DNA of 64,000 nucleotides from Dugong dugon (taxonomy: Eukaryota > Chordata > Mammalia > Sirenia > Dugongidae): positions 5,605,128 to 5,669,127 of the forward strand of contig CM057481.1 in the NCBI GenBank assembly GCA_030035585.1, read 5' to 3'. The position numbers and the translations under genes are program-made. The notes under the pieces are model-generated. The model saw only the letters and a list, made by a program, of their open reading frames with translations, was not told where the DNA came from and did no database searches. Numbering within the stretch: position 1 is the stretch's first letter; each line of letters begins with the position of its first letter. Below are positions 46,012-56,460 of this stretch, piece after piece.

Positions 46012-46143
46012 AGAAAGATGTGGCAGTCTGCTTCCCTAAAGATTTACAGCCTTGGAAACCCTATGGGGCAGCTGCGCTCTGTCCTATACTGTCGCTATGA
46101 GTCAGAATCGACTCTTCGGCAATGGGTTTGGTTTTGGTTTTAC
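46012..46143 (+). mobile_element. AfroSINE, long form, 5'-truncated
   Basis: Starts within the middle block ('gagaaagatgtggcagtctg') and runs to 'tatgagtcagaatcgactct' and a GGTTTTGGTTTT tail. The tRNA-like head is absent. Confidence 0.9.
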
Positions 46144-46787
46144 GGCAAATTAAGATTAATTTTCATTGTTTCCAGGATCATTCTATTTCATGTAAGGGGA
46201 TGAATTTCAATATAGAATAGACTTAGTTAAGGAAGCATCAATATTTTTCTCAAATCAGCAGCATCAAAACTATATTTATAAAATTAAAGAAAACATACTG
46301 CATTTATATAATGCAAATTCACTTGGAAACAAAATTTCTTTATTTTTTTCTGTAGCTTAACTTGCAGCTGTTGGCATCAGTCTATTTTTAAAGCACAAAA
46401 ATAAAGGGTTTCTTGTTAACTCCATTGGATCTGCATGCAGATATTAGATAAAATTGGTGTCGATGAGCCCAACATCTTGGTTAGAGGGCCCAGATTATTC
46501 TGTGAGAAGTTGCTATTTAAAAAAGTTTTCTCACTGATTATGTAAGAAAATAAATTCATTTTAGATTTTAAAAATATAGAAATGTTCAAAAAATGTAGTA
46601 ACATTCCCATTCCACTCTCTCATGAGAGCACTATCAATATTTCAGGGCATACTTTTCTGTCTTTGCATGTATGTATTTGTTTGTTCTCTTATTTTTCTAA
46701 AACCAGGATCATGCTTTATATGTTGTTACCTATTTTTCACTCATCAATGCATCCTGTGCAATTTCCTATATCATTATTGACTGCAAT
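46144..46787 (-). repeat. Unassigned DNA and old L1M-like remnant
   Basis: 46144-46560 unrecognised. From 46570 'atgttcaaaaaatgtagtaa' and 'ttgtttgttctcttattttt' resemble old L1/HAL1 3' text, resuming right of the SINE at 46968-47060. Confidence 0.4.
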
Positions 46788-46799
46788 GTACTATTAAAG

Positions 46800-46955
46800 G
46801 AAACCCCGGTTGCATAGTGGTTAAGCGCTACGGCTGCTAACCAAAAGGTCGGCAGTTCAAATCCAGCAGGCGCTTCTTGAAAACTCTGTGGGGCAGTTCT
46901 ACTCTGTCCTATAGGGTCGCTATGAGTTGGAATCGACTCAACGGCAGTGGGTTTG
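46800..46955 (+). mobile_element. AfroSINE, short form, with exact 12-bp TSD
   Basis: 'ccggttgcatagtggttaag', 'aaccaaaaggtcggcagttc', direct join to 'cttgaaaactctgtggggca', tail 'gtcgctatgagttggaatcg'. TSD gtactattaaag at 46788-46799 and 46956-46967. The middle block is absent. Confidence 0.95.
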
Positions 46956-46967
46956 GTACTATTAAAG

Positions 46968-47597
46968 CATGCCATTACTTTTTTAACATATTACAGTTGT
47001 TTAATATTTAGGTTTCTCCCACTTGATATACATGAATTTAAAAGTATTTGCATACATGCATAATCACATCCAGGCTCTTTTCTTAGGAAACATTCTCAGA
47101 AGTGAAAACGTTGTGCTATAGGAATAGCTACTTAGATTGTCTTCCTTTAGGTGGTTCTCCTCTTTGGACCTAGACTTCCCACAAACAGCTTCTCCTAAGC
47201 TCTGCTTCCCACGAGCTTCAGAGAAGGGAATATAGAACCTGAAGCGGGTGGAGCAGTTAACCACATTGGTCTTCAGGCTCCACTGGTTGATGAGAGGGAG
47301 CGTATTGTGTTGTCTGTACTAGGCTTAACGTGCCATGTATTGTTTAGTATGTCACCAGGTGAGCATAGAATGTTTTTAGCTGGAAGTAATAGAAAACCCG
47401 ACGTGGTTGCTTAAAAAAATAGAGGTTTATTTCTCCCACATAACAAGAAATCTAGACACGGGTGTCTGTGGCTTTAGAGATATTAAGGAGAGCATCTGTG
47501 ATGTTGTTGGCTTTTTCCCAGTGGTCACAGGATGGCTATGCCTGAAGCAGGCATCACATTTGTATTTGGGAAGAACAGAGAAGAATGAGACACATTC
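46968..47597 (-). repeat. Unassigned DNA and an old L1 3'-end-like segment
   Basis: 47390-47595 ('aaaaaaatagaggtttattt', 'gcctgaagcaggcatcacat') resembles an old L1M-type 3' end. The remainder is unassigned. Confidence 0.45.
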
Positions 47598-48768
47598 TTT
47601 TTTTTTTTTTTTAAATTGTACGTCAGGTGAAGGCTTACAGAACAAATAGTTTCTCATGAAACAGTAGTACACATATTGTTTTATGACATTGGTTAACAAC
47701 CCCACAACATGTCAACCCTCTAACTTCTCAACCTTTTTATTTGGTGAAAATACACATAGCCAAAGATAAACCATTTCAAAAATTTCTACATGCACAGTTC
47801 AGTGACATTGACTACGCTCTTCCAATTGTGCTGTTATTCTCACTTAAGATGAAGGCTTACAGAACAAAATAGTTTCTCATTTAACAGTTACTACAAATGA
47901 TGCCCTATGACAATGGTTAACAATCTCACAACACATCAACAATATCCTTACTCAACCTTGGGTTTCCTATCACCAGCTTCCTTGTCCCCTTCTGCCTTCT
48001 GGCCCTTGTTACTGGACTACTGTACCTCATTAGTCTCATTTGGTTTTACGGGGCGGTCCACTCCCAGGCTAAACGGTGAACCTCGGTCATAACTTCACCA
48101 CTGAGCTAAAAGGGTGTCTGGGAGCCATATACTCTTGGGGTTTCTCCAGTCTCCTTTAGGCCAGTAAATCTGGTCTTTTTTTTTGTAAGTTAGAATTATG
48201 TTCTACATCCTTCTCCCGCTCTGTCCAGAACCCTCTGTTGTGATCCTGGTCAGAGCCGTCAGTGGTGGTAGCCGGGCACCATCTAGCTGTACTGGACTCA
48301 GTCTGGTGGAGGCCTTGGTAGCTGTTGTCCATTAGTCCTTCGGACTAATCTTTTCCTTGTATCCTGTTCTTTTCATTCTTCCTTGCTCCTGAAGGGATGA
48401 GACCAGTGGAGTATCTTAGATGGCTGCTCACAGGCTTTTAAGACAGACGCTACTCACCACAGTAGAATGTAGAACATTGTCTTTATAAACTGTGTTATGC
48501 CAATTGAGCTAGATGTTCCCAAAGACCATGGTCCCCACAGCCCTCCACCCAGCAATTCAGTCCCTCAGGGTGTTTGGATGTGTCTGTGGAGCTTCCATGA
48601 CCTTTCCTTGTACAGGTTGTGCTGGTTTCCCCTGTATTGTGTGCTGACTCACCCTTCACCCAAGATACCACTTATCTATTACCTATTTAGTATTTCCCTC
48701 CCACCCCTCCCATCCCTGGTAACCAACAAAGATTGTTACATTTTGTGTGTGAACATTTTCATGGGTTT
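47598..48768 (-). repeat. L1-B 3' UTR with duplicated 3' end
   Basis: Two copies of a terminal unit ('gaaggcttacagaacaaa...tagtttctcat...tgacattggttaacaa') lie at 47598-47728 and from ~47839 onward, separated by a ~110-bp spacer with a reversed AATAAA at its left end ('tttttatttggtgaaaatac'). The same double structure occurs on the plus strand at 60399-60746. The rest of the 3' UTR ('ctgtccagaaccctctgttg', 'cagtggtggtagccgggcac') matches 3004-3525. Confidence 0.8.
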
Positions 48769-50440
48769 TTACAATAGAGGTCTCATACAATATTTGTCCT
48801 TTTGTGATTGACTTATTTCACTCAGCATAATGTCCTCCAGTTTCATCCATGTTATGAGATGCTTCACAGATTCATCATTGTTCTTTCTCGTTGCATAGTA
48901 CTCCATTGTGTGTATGTACCATAGTTTGTTTATCCATTCATCTGTTGATGGGCATCTAGGTTGTTTCCGTCGTTTTGCTATTGTGAACAATGCTGCCATG
49001 AACATAGGTGTGCATATGTCTATTCGAGTGACGACTCTTATTTCTCTAGGATACAGTCCTAGGAGTGGGATTGCTGGATCGAATGGTATGTCTATTTATT
49101 TCTAGCTTTCTGAGGAAGCGCCATATCATTTTCCAAAATGGTTGTATCATTTTGCATTCCCACGAGCAGTGCATAAGAGTTCCCATCTCCCCGCAGCCCC
49201 TCCAACATTTGTTATTTCCAGTGTTTTTGATTCGTGCCAGTAATGCTGGGGTGAGATGGTATCTCACTGTGGTTTTAATTTGCATTTCTCTAATGGCTAG
49301 TGATCGCGAGCATTTCCTCATGTATCTGTTGGCCATTTGAATGTCTTCTTTGGTGAAGTGTCGGTTCGTTTCCTTTGCCCATTTTTTAATAGGATTATTT
49401 GTCTTTTTGTTGTAGAGGTGTTGGATTTTCTTGTAGATTATGGAGATTAGACCTTTGTCTGACTTGTACTGTCCAAAAATTTTTTCCCAGTCTGTAGGTT
49501 CTCTTTTGACTCTTTTGGTGAAGTCTTTTGAAGAGCATAGGTGTTTGATTTTTAGAAGATCCCAGTTATCTAGCTTATCTCTTGGGTTTGGGTTTTGTGC
49601 GTTGATGGTTATGGTTTGTATCCTGTTAATGTCATGTATTAAGGCCTGAAGTGTTGGTCCTATTTTTTCTTCTATGAAATTTATAGTTTTAGGCTTTATA
49701 TTCAGGTCTTTGATCCATTTTGAAGTAGTTTTTGTATATGGCGTGAGGTATGGGTCCTGTTTCATTTTTTTGCAGATGGACCTCCAGTTTAGCCAGCACC
49801 ATTTGTTAAAAAGACTGTCTTTTCCCCATTTGATGGACTTTGGGCCCTTGTCGAGAATCAGGTGAGTGTAGGTGGATGGATTTACATCTGGGTTCTCAAT
49901 TCTGTTCCATTGGTCAATGTCTCTGTTGTTGTACTAGTACCAGGCTATTTTGACTACCGTAGCTGTATAGTAGGTTCTGAAGTCAGGTAGTGTGAGTCCT
50001 CCAACTTTATTCTTCTTCTTCAGCAGTGTTTTATTATTCGGGGCTTCTTCCCTTTCCATATAAAGTTAATGATTAGTTTTTCCATCTCTTTGAAGAATGT
50101 TGTTGGTATATGGATCGGGATTGCGTTGTATTTGTAAATTGCTTTGGGTAGAATTGTCATTTTCACAATGTTGAGTCTACCTATCCATGGGCGTGGTATG
50201 TTTTTCCATTTTATGTAGATCCCTTTGGGTTTCATGCAGTAGTGTTTTGTAGTTTTCTTTGTATAGGTCTTTTACATCCCTGGTCAGGTTTATTCCTAAG
50301 TATTTTATCTTTTTAGGGGCTATTGAAACTGGTATTGTTTTCCTGATTTCCTTTTCATCATTCTCCTTACTGGTGTATACGAATCCAACTGATTTTTGAA
50401 TGTTTATCTTGTATCCTGCTACTTTGCTGAATCTTTCTAT
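48769..50440 (-). pseudogene. L1-B ORF2, C-terminal part
   Basis: Minus-strand reading. 50235-50020 gives '[20 protein letters not shown]' (after the RT core). 49765-49046 gives the downstream region 'MKQDPYLTPYTKTTSKWIKD' through 'SKDFTKRVKREPTDWEKIFG' to the cysteine motif 'CWRGCGEMGTLMHCSWEC' (CX3CX7HX4C), typical of L1 ORF2p. 49005-48769 gives the C-terminus, with 'WYIHTMEYYATRKNND' and 'WMKLEDIMLSEISQSQKDKY'. Frameshifts and stops separate these pieces. ORF2p normally provides endonuclease and RT in an RNP with its own mRNA; this copy cannot. Confidence 0.92.
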
Positions 50441-50459
50441 TAGTTCCAGTAGATTTCTT
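50441..50459. repeat. Left copy of the 19-bp TSD around L1-A
   Basis: tagttccagtagatttctt, exactly repeated at 52826-52844. The flanking L1-B ORF2 sequence is continuous when L1-A and one copy are removed. Confidence 0.95.
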
Positions 50460-50871
50460 CAGTTCCACTGATCCTGTCTTCCATGGTTTCAAATCTACTT
50501 CTCAGCCCTTCTATGACACCGTCCATTTCTGAAATCTTGTTGTTTATCTTTTGGATTTCTAATTGTTGTTTTTGTATAATTTCCAGTTGTGAATTTATTT
50601 TGGCATTTTGTTCCTGCATCATCTTCCTGAATTCTTCCAATTTTTTGTCTGTATTTTCCATAAATTTGTCTTTTTTTTCCTCATGTTTGTCAGCTTTTTG
50701 CCTCAGTTCTTGGAAAATTCCGAGTATTAGTGATTTGAGTTCCATATCAGGTACTTCTAGTGCATTTTCTTCCACAGGAGAGTTATCTGGTGTTTTAATT
50801 TGGACGCCTATTGGAGCCATCTTGTCTTGGTTTTGTAAATGTTTTGATATTGTTTTCTGTTTCCGGGGCAT
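50460..50871 (-). pseudogene. L1-A ORF1 N-terminal fragment
   Basis: From the minus-strand ATG at 50869-50871: 'MPRKQKTISKHLQNQDKMAP', then an acidic/lysine-rich segment and a coiled coil ('LEEFRKMMQEQNAKINSQLE', 'IQKQQLEIQKINNKISEMDG', 'LRSRFETMEDRISGTE'). About 137 codons are open and uninterrupted, whereas the same region of L1-B has lost its start codon (ATG to CTG) and gained a TGA. The RNA-binding RRM and C-terminal domain are missing because of the 3' truncation; the last residues are read from the TSD. Confidence 0.88.
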
Positions 50872-52825
50872 TGAGTAGATATTTCTCTCGTTTATTGATT
50901 GTAGATTTTTTTTTTTTTTTTGTTTCGTCCTTGTGGTACAGCTGGGCAGATCTAGCTGAGGAGGAGCCACTGGGACGGGTTGCTTGTGGCACTCACCGCA
51001 GCCACCAGGACGGTCGGTAGTCAGTGCTGGGCAGGTTCCAATAGGGCGTGCCTGCACTGCTTGGTGGTGTGATGTCTAGTGCACGGTGTAGGTAGGTAGG
51101 GTGCAGCGGGAAGATGGTTATGTGTGAAGCTAAGCTGGATATGGGAGAGAGGAGAGAGGAGGAGGAGCAAAAAGCATACAAACATAAAAGAATGCTAGGG
51201 GAGCTTGTCGTTGGAATGTACAGATGAGAGACTATGGGTTGGAGGAAACCAGAAGGGGGAAGAGAAAGAAAAGGAAAGAATGACCAAATAAAAATCAGAA
51301 AATTTAAAGAACTGCAAAGTTCCCAGGGATCCCACCGATGCAACTATGAGGTCTGGGGGAGTCGGTCTCAATTTTCACAGCTCAGCCTGGCCAGAAGGTA
51401 CAGAGGCATACATCACCTGGTATTCAGGGATCAGAAAGAGAAGAAAGAGATAGAGAGATGAGAAATTAAGCAATGAAGAAAGACAAAAGGGAGAAAGAGG
51501 TAAAAGATGACAAAACTAATCAAAAAAGGAAGAAAAATAAAATTGAAAAAAAAAAGGGCAACACCAGCAGTCAGTGCCTACAAATGGGACCTAGAGAGCC
51601 CCCACTCAGGGGCGTGAATTCCAAGAAGCCGGTAGTCTCGGGGTTAAGAGACCGTGGCCACGGGAAGCAGAGGGGCCAACGAACAAAGGCCCCGGGATCC
51701 CACCAGCGTGGTAGCCCAGACCTGGAAACAGCCACACGCCCGAACACAACCCTACAGCCCCGCAGGAGAGAGCAGAGACGGCACTCGGAACCAGGCACCC
51801 AGGCAAAAGGAGGGGGAGGCGGCAGAAAAAGGTTCGCTAGCTGCCAGCAAACGGCTCCCAGAAAGCCGCCAGCCCAGGCGTGCGGAATCCAAGCACCGGC
51901 GCCCCCCAGCTCAGGGACTCCGACCACGGAAAGCAGAGGGGCGAACGAACAAAGGCCCTGGGATCCCACCCGCGTGGAAGCCCAGACCTGGAAACAGCCA
52001 CACGCCTGAACACAGTCCTGCAGCCCCGCAGGAGAGAGCAGAGACGGCACTCGGAACCAGGCACGCAGGCAAAAGGAGGGGGAGGCGGCAGAAAAAGGTT
52101 TGCTAGCTGCCAGCAAACGGCTCCCAGAAAGCCGCCAGCCCATGCGCGCGGAATCCAAGCACCAGCGCCCCCCAGCTCAGGGACTCCGACCACGGAAAGC
52201 AGAGGGGCGAACGAACAAAGGCCCCGGGATCCCACCCGCGCGGGAGCCCAGACCTGGAAACAGCCACACGCCCGAACGCAGCCCTACAGCCCCACAGGAG
52301 AGAGCAGAGACGGCACTCGGAACCAGGCACCCAGGCAAAAGGAGGGGGAGGCGGCAGTAAAAGGTTCGCTAGCTGCCAGCAAACGGCTTCTAGAAAGCCG
52401 CCAGCCCGGGCGCGTGGAATCCAAGCACTGGCGTCCCCCAGCCCAGGGACCCTGGCCATGGAAAGCAGGGGATCCCCAGCTGAGGCGGAGAGGGGTGGGG
52501 GGTGGGAGAGCGCGCACCGCAGTTTACTGGTCGTTCTGTCTCCGACCAGATGCTCTGCAAGGCTGCTCTCCCGTTCGCTGGTCTCCGATAGGAATCCAAA
52601 ATGGTGGATCCGCGCTGCGTTAGCTGGTAAGGAATCTCTGCCTGAGTCTCTCCTCGCTGTCCGTTCTCTTTTAGTATTCTCACTCTGTTTGGTGTTTGGC
52701 TGAGTTCTTTATCTCTTCATTTGGTGTTCTAGGGTTTCAGGATTGTTGATTCTCTGTTAGGCTTAGTTTTTCGGATCTTTGCTGTGGAGGGACGGCGTGG
52801 TGCTTCTGCCTAGAGCGCCATATTC
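50872..52825 (-). promoter_or_regulatory. L1-A 5' UTR/internal promoter with 266-bp monomers
   Basis: About 1.95 kb between the element's 5' end and ORF1. 51650-52465 consists of about three tandem copies with a 266-bp period: the marker agagggg...aacgaacaaaggcc starts at 51669, 51935 and 52201. CpG-rich ('ccagctcagggactccgacc', 'gcacccaggcaaaaggaggg'). Because 266 is not a multiple of three, long open frames appear in several frames and on both strands (up to 247 codons); I treat them as artefacts. Monomeric L1 promoters are known from mouse; function here is inferred. Confidence 0.8.
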
Positions 52826-52844
52826 TAGTTCCAGTAGATTTCTT
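52826..52844. repeat. Right copy of the 19-bp TSD around L1-A
   Basis: Identical to 50441-50459. L1-B ORF2 continues immediately after it with 'gtggagtctttagttttcta'. Confidence 0.95.
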
Positions 52845-54985
52845 GTGGAGTCTTTAGTTTTCTATGTATAGTATGATATCATCTGCAAACAGGGACAGTT
52901 TAACTTCTTCATTACCAATTTGGATGCCCTTTATTTCTTTTTCTTGCCTTATTGCTCTAGCTAGAACTTCCAGCACAATGTTAAATAGGAGTGGTGATAA
53001 AGGGCATCCTTGTCTTGTTCCTGTTTTCAAGGGGAATGTTTTCAGCCTCTCTCCATTAAGAATGATGTTGGCTGTTGGTTTTGCCTAGATGCCCTATATT
53101 ACGTTGAGAAATTTCCCTTCTATACCTATTTTACTGAGAGTTTTTATCAGGAATGGTGTTGGACTTTGTCAAATGCCTTTTCTGCGTCAATTGAGATGAT
53201 CATGTGATTCTTTTCTTTCCTTTTATGTATTTGGTGGATTACGTTGATTGATTTTCTAATGTTGAACCATCCTTGCATACCTGGTATGAATCCTACTTGG
53301 TTGTGGTGGATTATTTTTTTGATATGATGCTGAATTCTGTTGGCTAGAATTTTGTTGAGAATTTTTGCATCTATATTCATGAGAGATATTGTTCCGTAAT
53401 TTTCTTTTTTTGTGATGTCTTTGCCTGGTTTTGGTATCAGCGTTATGCTTGCTTCATGGAATGAATTTGGAAGTGTTGCTTCCTCTTCTATGCTCTGAAA
53501 TAGCTCGAGTAGTATTGGTACAAGCTTTTCTGTAAATGTTTTGTAGAATTCTCCAATGAAGCCATCTGGGCCAGGGCTTTTTTCGGTTGAGAGATTTTTT
53601 TTTTTAATTACCTTTTCAATCTCTTCTCTTGTTATGGGTCTGTTCAGATTTTCAACATAACTTTGTTGTAGTTTGGCTAAGCCATGTGTTTTGATAAATT
53701 TATCCATTTCCTCTAGGTTTTCAAATTTGTTGGAGTATAGTTTTTCATGATATTCTGTTATAATCCTTTTTATTTCAGTTGGGTCTGTTGTAATGTCCCC
53801 CATTTCATTTCTTACTTGGGTTATTTGCGTCCTCTCCTGTTTTTCTTTTGTCAGTCTGGCCAGTGGTTTGTCAATATTGTTGATTCATTTAAAGAACCAA
53901 CTTTTGGTTTTGTTGATTCTTTCTATTGTTTTTCTGTTCTCTATTTCATTTATTTCTGCTCTGATCTTTACTATTTCCTTTCTTCCAGTGGCTGTGGACT
54001 TTTTTGCTGTTCTCTTTCTATCTGTTTGAGTTCTGTAGTTAATGTTTTGATTTTGTCCCTTTCTTCTTTTTTGATGTGCATCTATTGCTATAAATTGTCC
54101 TCTGAGGACTGTGTTGGCTATGTCCCAAAGGTTTTGGTATGATGTGTTTTCATTCTCATTTGATTATAGAAATTTTTTGATTCCATCTCTGATTTCTTCT
54201 ATTACTGACTGATATGTAAGCAGGGTATTATTCAGTTTCCATGGAACTGATTTTTTTCCCTTGCTCTTTCCATTGTTAATTTCTCCCTTGATGGCATTGT
54301 AGTCAGAGAAGATACTTTGAATTATTTCCACGTTTTGGATCTTGTTGAGGATTGCTCTGTGGCCTAAGATGTGGTCTATTCTGTAGAATGTTCCATGTGC
54401 ATTGGAAAAGAATGTGTACTTTGCAACGGTTGGATGGAGTGTTCTATATATGTCTATGAGGTCAAGTTGGCTGATTGTGCCTTTAGGTCTTCTGTATCTT
54501 TGCTGAGTTTCTTCTTAGTTGTTCTGTCCTTTACTGAGAGTGGTGTGTTGAAGTCTCCTACTATTATTGTGGAACTGTCAGTTTCTCTTTTCAGTGTTGT
54601 TAGAGTTTGTTTTATGTATTTTGGAGCCCTGTCATTGGGTGCGTAGATGTTTATTACGGTTAAGTCTTCATGATGGATCGTCCCCTTAATCATTATCTAG
54701 TGTCCTTCTTTGTTTTTTATGGTATTTTGTTTTAAAGTCTATTTTATCTGAGATTAGTATTGCCACTCCTGCTCTTTTTTGTTTGTTGTTAGCATGATAT
54801 ATTTCTTTCCAACCTTTGACTTTTAATAAATTCACATCTTTGTTTCTAAGGTATGTCTCTTGTAGACAGCATATTGATGGATCCTGTTTTCTTATCCATT
54901 CTGTGACTCTCTGTCTCTTTATGGGTGCATTGAGTCCATGTACATTCAGTGTAATTATTGATACATGTGAGTTTGTTTCTGTCAT
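52845..54985 (-). pseudogene. L1-B ORF2, endonuclease and RT part
   Basis: Minus strand from the probable start ATG at 54985 ('MTETNSHVSIITLNVHGLNA'). Endonuclease residues visible: N in 'LNVHGLN', E in 'CCLQETY', and 'VGDFNTPLS' at ~54.55 kb. RT at 53803-53147: '[15 protein letters not shown]', '[12 protein letters not shown]', '[20 protein letters not shown]', '[16 protein letters not shown]'. The catalytic FADD box is readable near 52.88 kb ('tttgcagatgatatcatact' on the minus strand). Multiple stops and frameshifts separate the blocks. Confidence 0.92.
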
Positions 54986-55439
54986 TTTGTAGTGCTTTTT
55001 TTTTTGCGGTGCTGAAGTTTTCTTTGTTCTTCTTACTCTCCTATGCTGAGTTACTTTTGTTTGTGGTTTTTTTTTTTTCATTTATTTTTTTTTTGTAGGT
55101 TTTGTTTTTGTTGAGACTTTATGTTTTTCCTCTTTATTTTTATGAGTATGTTTGTTAACTTTCTTTGTGTTACCATGAATTTTACCCTTATCTTTCTAAG
55201 TTTGAAGCAGTCTACCATTACTTGGTATTGCCTTGCCTTCCTCTCCATTAGAAGGTTCTATACTGATGCTGTTTATTCCCTCTTTTATTGTTTTGATGGT
55301 GTTGTCATTTATTGATTGACTGCTCTGATTTCCTGTTGTATTTCTTTTGGTTTTGGATAGTCCTCGAGAGTTCATTTCTTAGATTGGTATCTGGCTGGTA
55401 TGATCCTGCATCCTAGGTTCCGCCTGTGAGCTGAAGCTG

Positions 55440-56460
55440 TTTGTCCTCAGATCGAAGAACTCCCTTTAATAATTCTTGTAAGTTTGGTTTGACTTTTACA
55501 CATTCCCTTAATTTCTGTTTATCTGGAAATGACCTAATTTCACCATCATATTTGAACGAGAGTTTGCAGAATATATTATTCTTGGCTGGCAATTTTTTTT
55601 TTTCAAAATTTTATATGTGTTATCCCATTGCCTTCTTGCCTGCATGGTTTCCGCTGAATAATATGAGCTTAGTCTTATTGTTTCTCCTCTTTATGTGACT
55701 TCCTTTTTTTCACGAGCTGCTTTCAGTACTCTTTGTGTGTCTTTGGTTTTGGCGAGTGTGATTATGATATGCCTTGGTGATTTTCTTTTGGGGTCTATCC
55801 TGTATGGGGTTGTTGAGCTTCTTGGATGGCCAGCTTTTCATCTTTCCTGATATTGGGAAAGTTTTCTGTCAGCAGTTCTTCAATGATCCTGTCTGTGTTT
55901 TCTGTTTTCTCCCCCTGTTCTGGAACTCCAATCACTCGAAAATTTTTGCTTTGGATTGTATCCCACATAACTCTCAGGGTCTCTTCATTTTTCTTTGTTC
56001 TTCTTTTCTGAGTTTTCCTGAAACAGAGTTGTATCCAAGTGTCTGTCTTCAATTCCACTGATCCTGTCTTCCACCATTTCAAATCTGCTCCTCAGCCCTT
56101 CTATGACACTGTCCATTTCTGAAATCTTGTTGTATATCTTTTGGATTTCTAATTGTTGTTTTTGTATAGTTTCTATTTGTGAATTTATTTTGGCATTTTG
56201 TTCCTGCATTATTTTCCTGAATTCTTCCAATTTTTTGTCTGTCTTTTCCATGGATTTGTCTATTTTTTCCTCATTTTTGTCTGCTTTTTGCTTCAGCTCT
56301 TGGAGAATTCTGAGTATTAGAGTTTTGAATTCCCTATCAGGTAGTTCTAGTGCATTTTCTTCCACTGGAAAGTCATCTGGTGTTTTATTCTGGATGCCTA
56401 CTGGAACCATCTTGTCCTGTTTTTGTAAATGTTTTGATATTGTCTGCTGTCTTCAGGGCA
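55440..56460 (-). pseudogene. L1-B ORF1 (broken)
   Basis: Minus strand, ~340 codons expected. The coiled coil at 56410-55985 ('IQKQQLEIQKIYNKISEMDS') parallels L1-A. Next is the RRM: 'FRVIGVPEQGEKTENTDRII' followed by 'LTENFPNI' at ~55.9 kb. The C-terminal domain is readable to ~55.44 kb ('LSFKYDGEIRSFPDKQKLRE'). The start codon context has CTG for ATG and an early TGA, and a frame change separates coiled coil and RRM. The protein normally coats L1 RNA as a trimer. Confidence 0.88.

Larger units (their letters stand above)
50460..52825 (-). mobile_element. L1-A: 3'-truncated L1 (5' UTR + ORF1 N-terminus) nested in L1-B ORF2
   Basis: A 2,366-bp segment in the same orientation as L1-B. Its 5' end starts GAATATGGCGCTC at 52825 and corresponds to the L1-B 5' end near 58104 (both have 'GGCGCTCTAG-CAGAAGCACC'). 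It includes the whole 5' UTR and ORF1 to about codon 137, then stops without poly(A) directly at the TSD. The end in L1-B coordinates is ~56053. The target tract and the L1 RNA share 'tctt' (4 nt) at the junction. Confidence 0.9.

Noticed and set aside
49046-49765. Intact host gene of 239 codons
   Set aside because: It carries the L1 ORF2p C-terminal cysteine motif and lies in order with other ORF2 pieces.
51669-52465. CRISPR-like or satellite array
   Set aside because: The host is a mammal, units are 266 bp with no spacers, and the array lies entirely inside an L1 5' UTR.
51571-52623. Long overlapping ORFs (up to 247 codons) rich in Pro/Arg/Gly on both strands
   Set aside because: They lie in the CpG-rich 266-bp monomers of the L1-A 5' UTR. 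The period is not a multiple of three, so open frames repeat in several frames; this is a composition effect.
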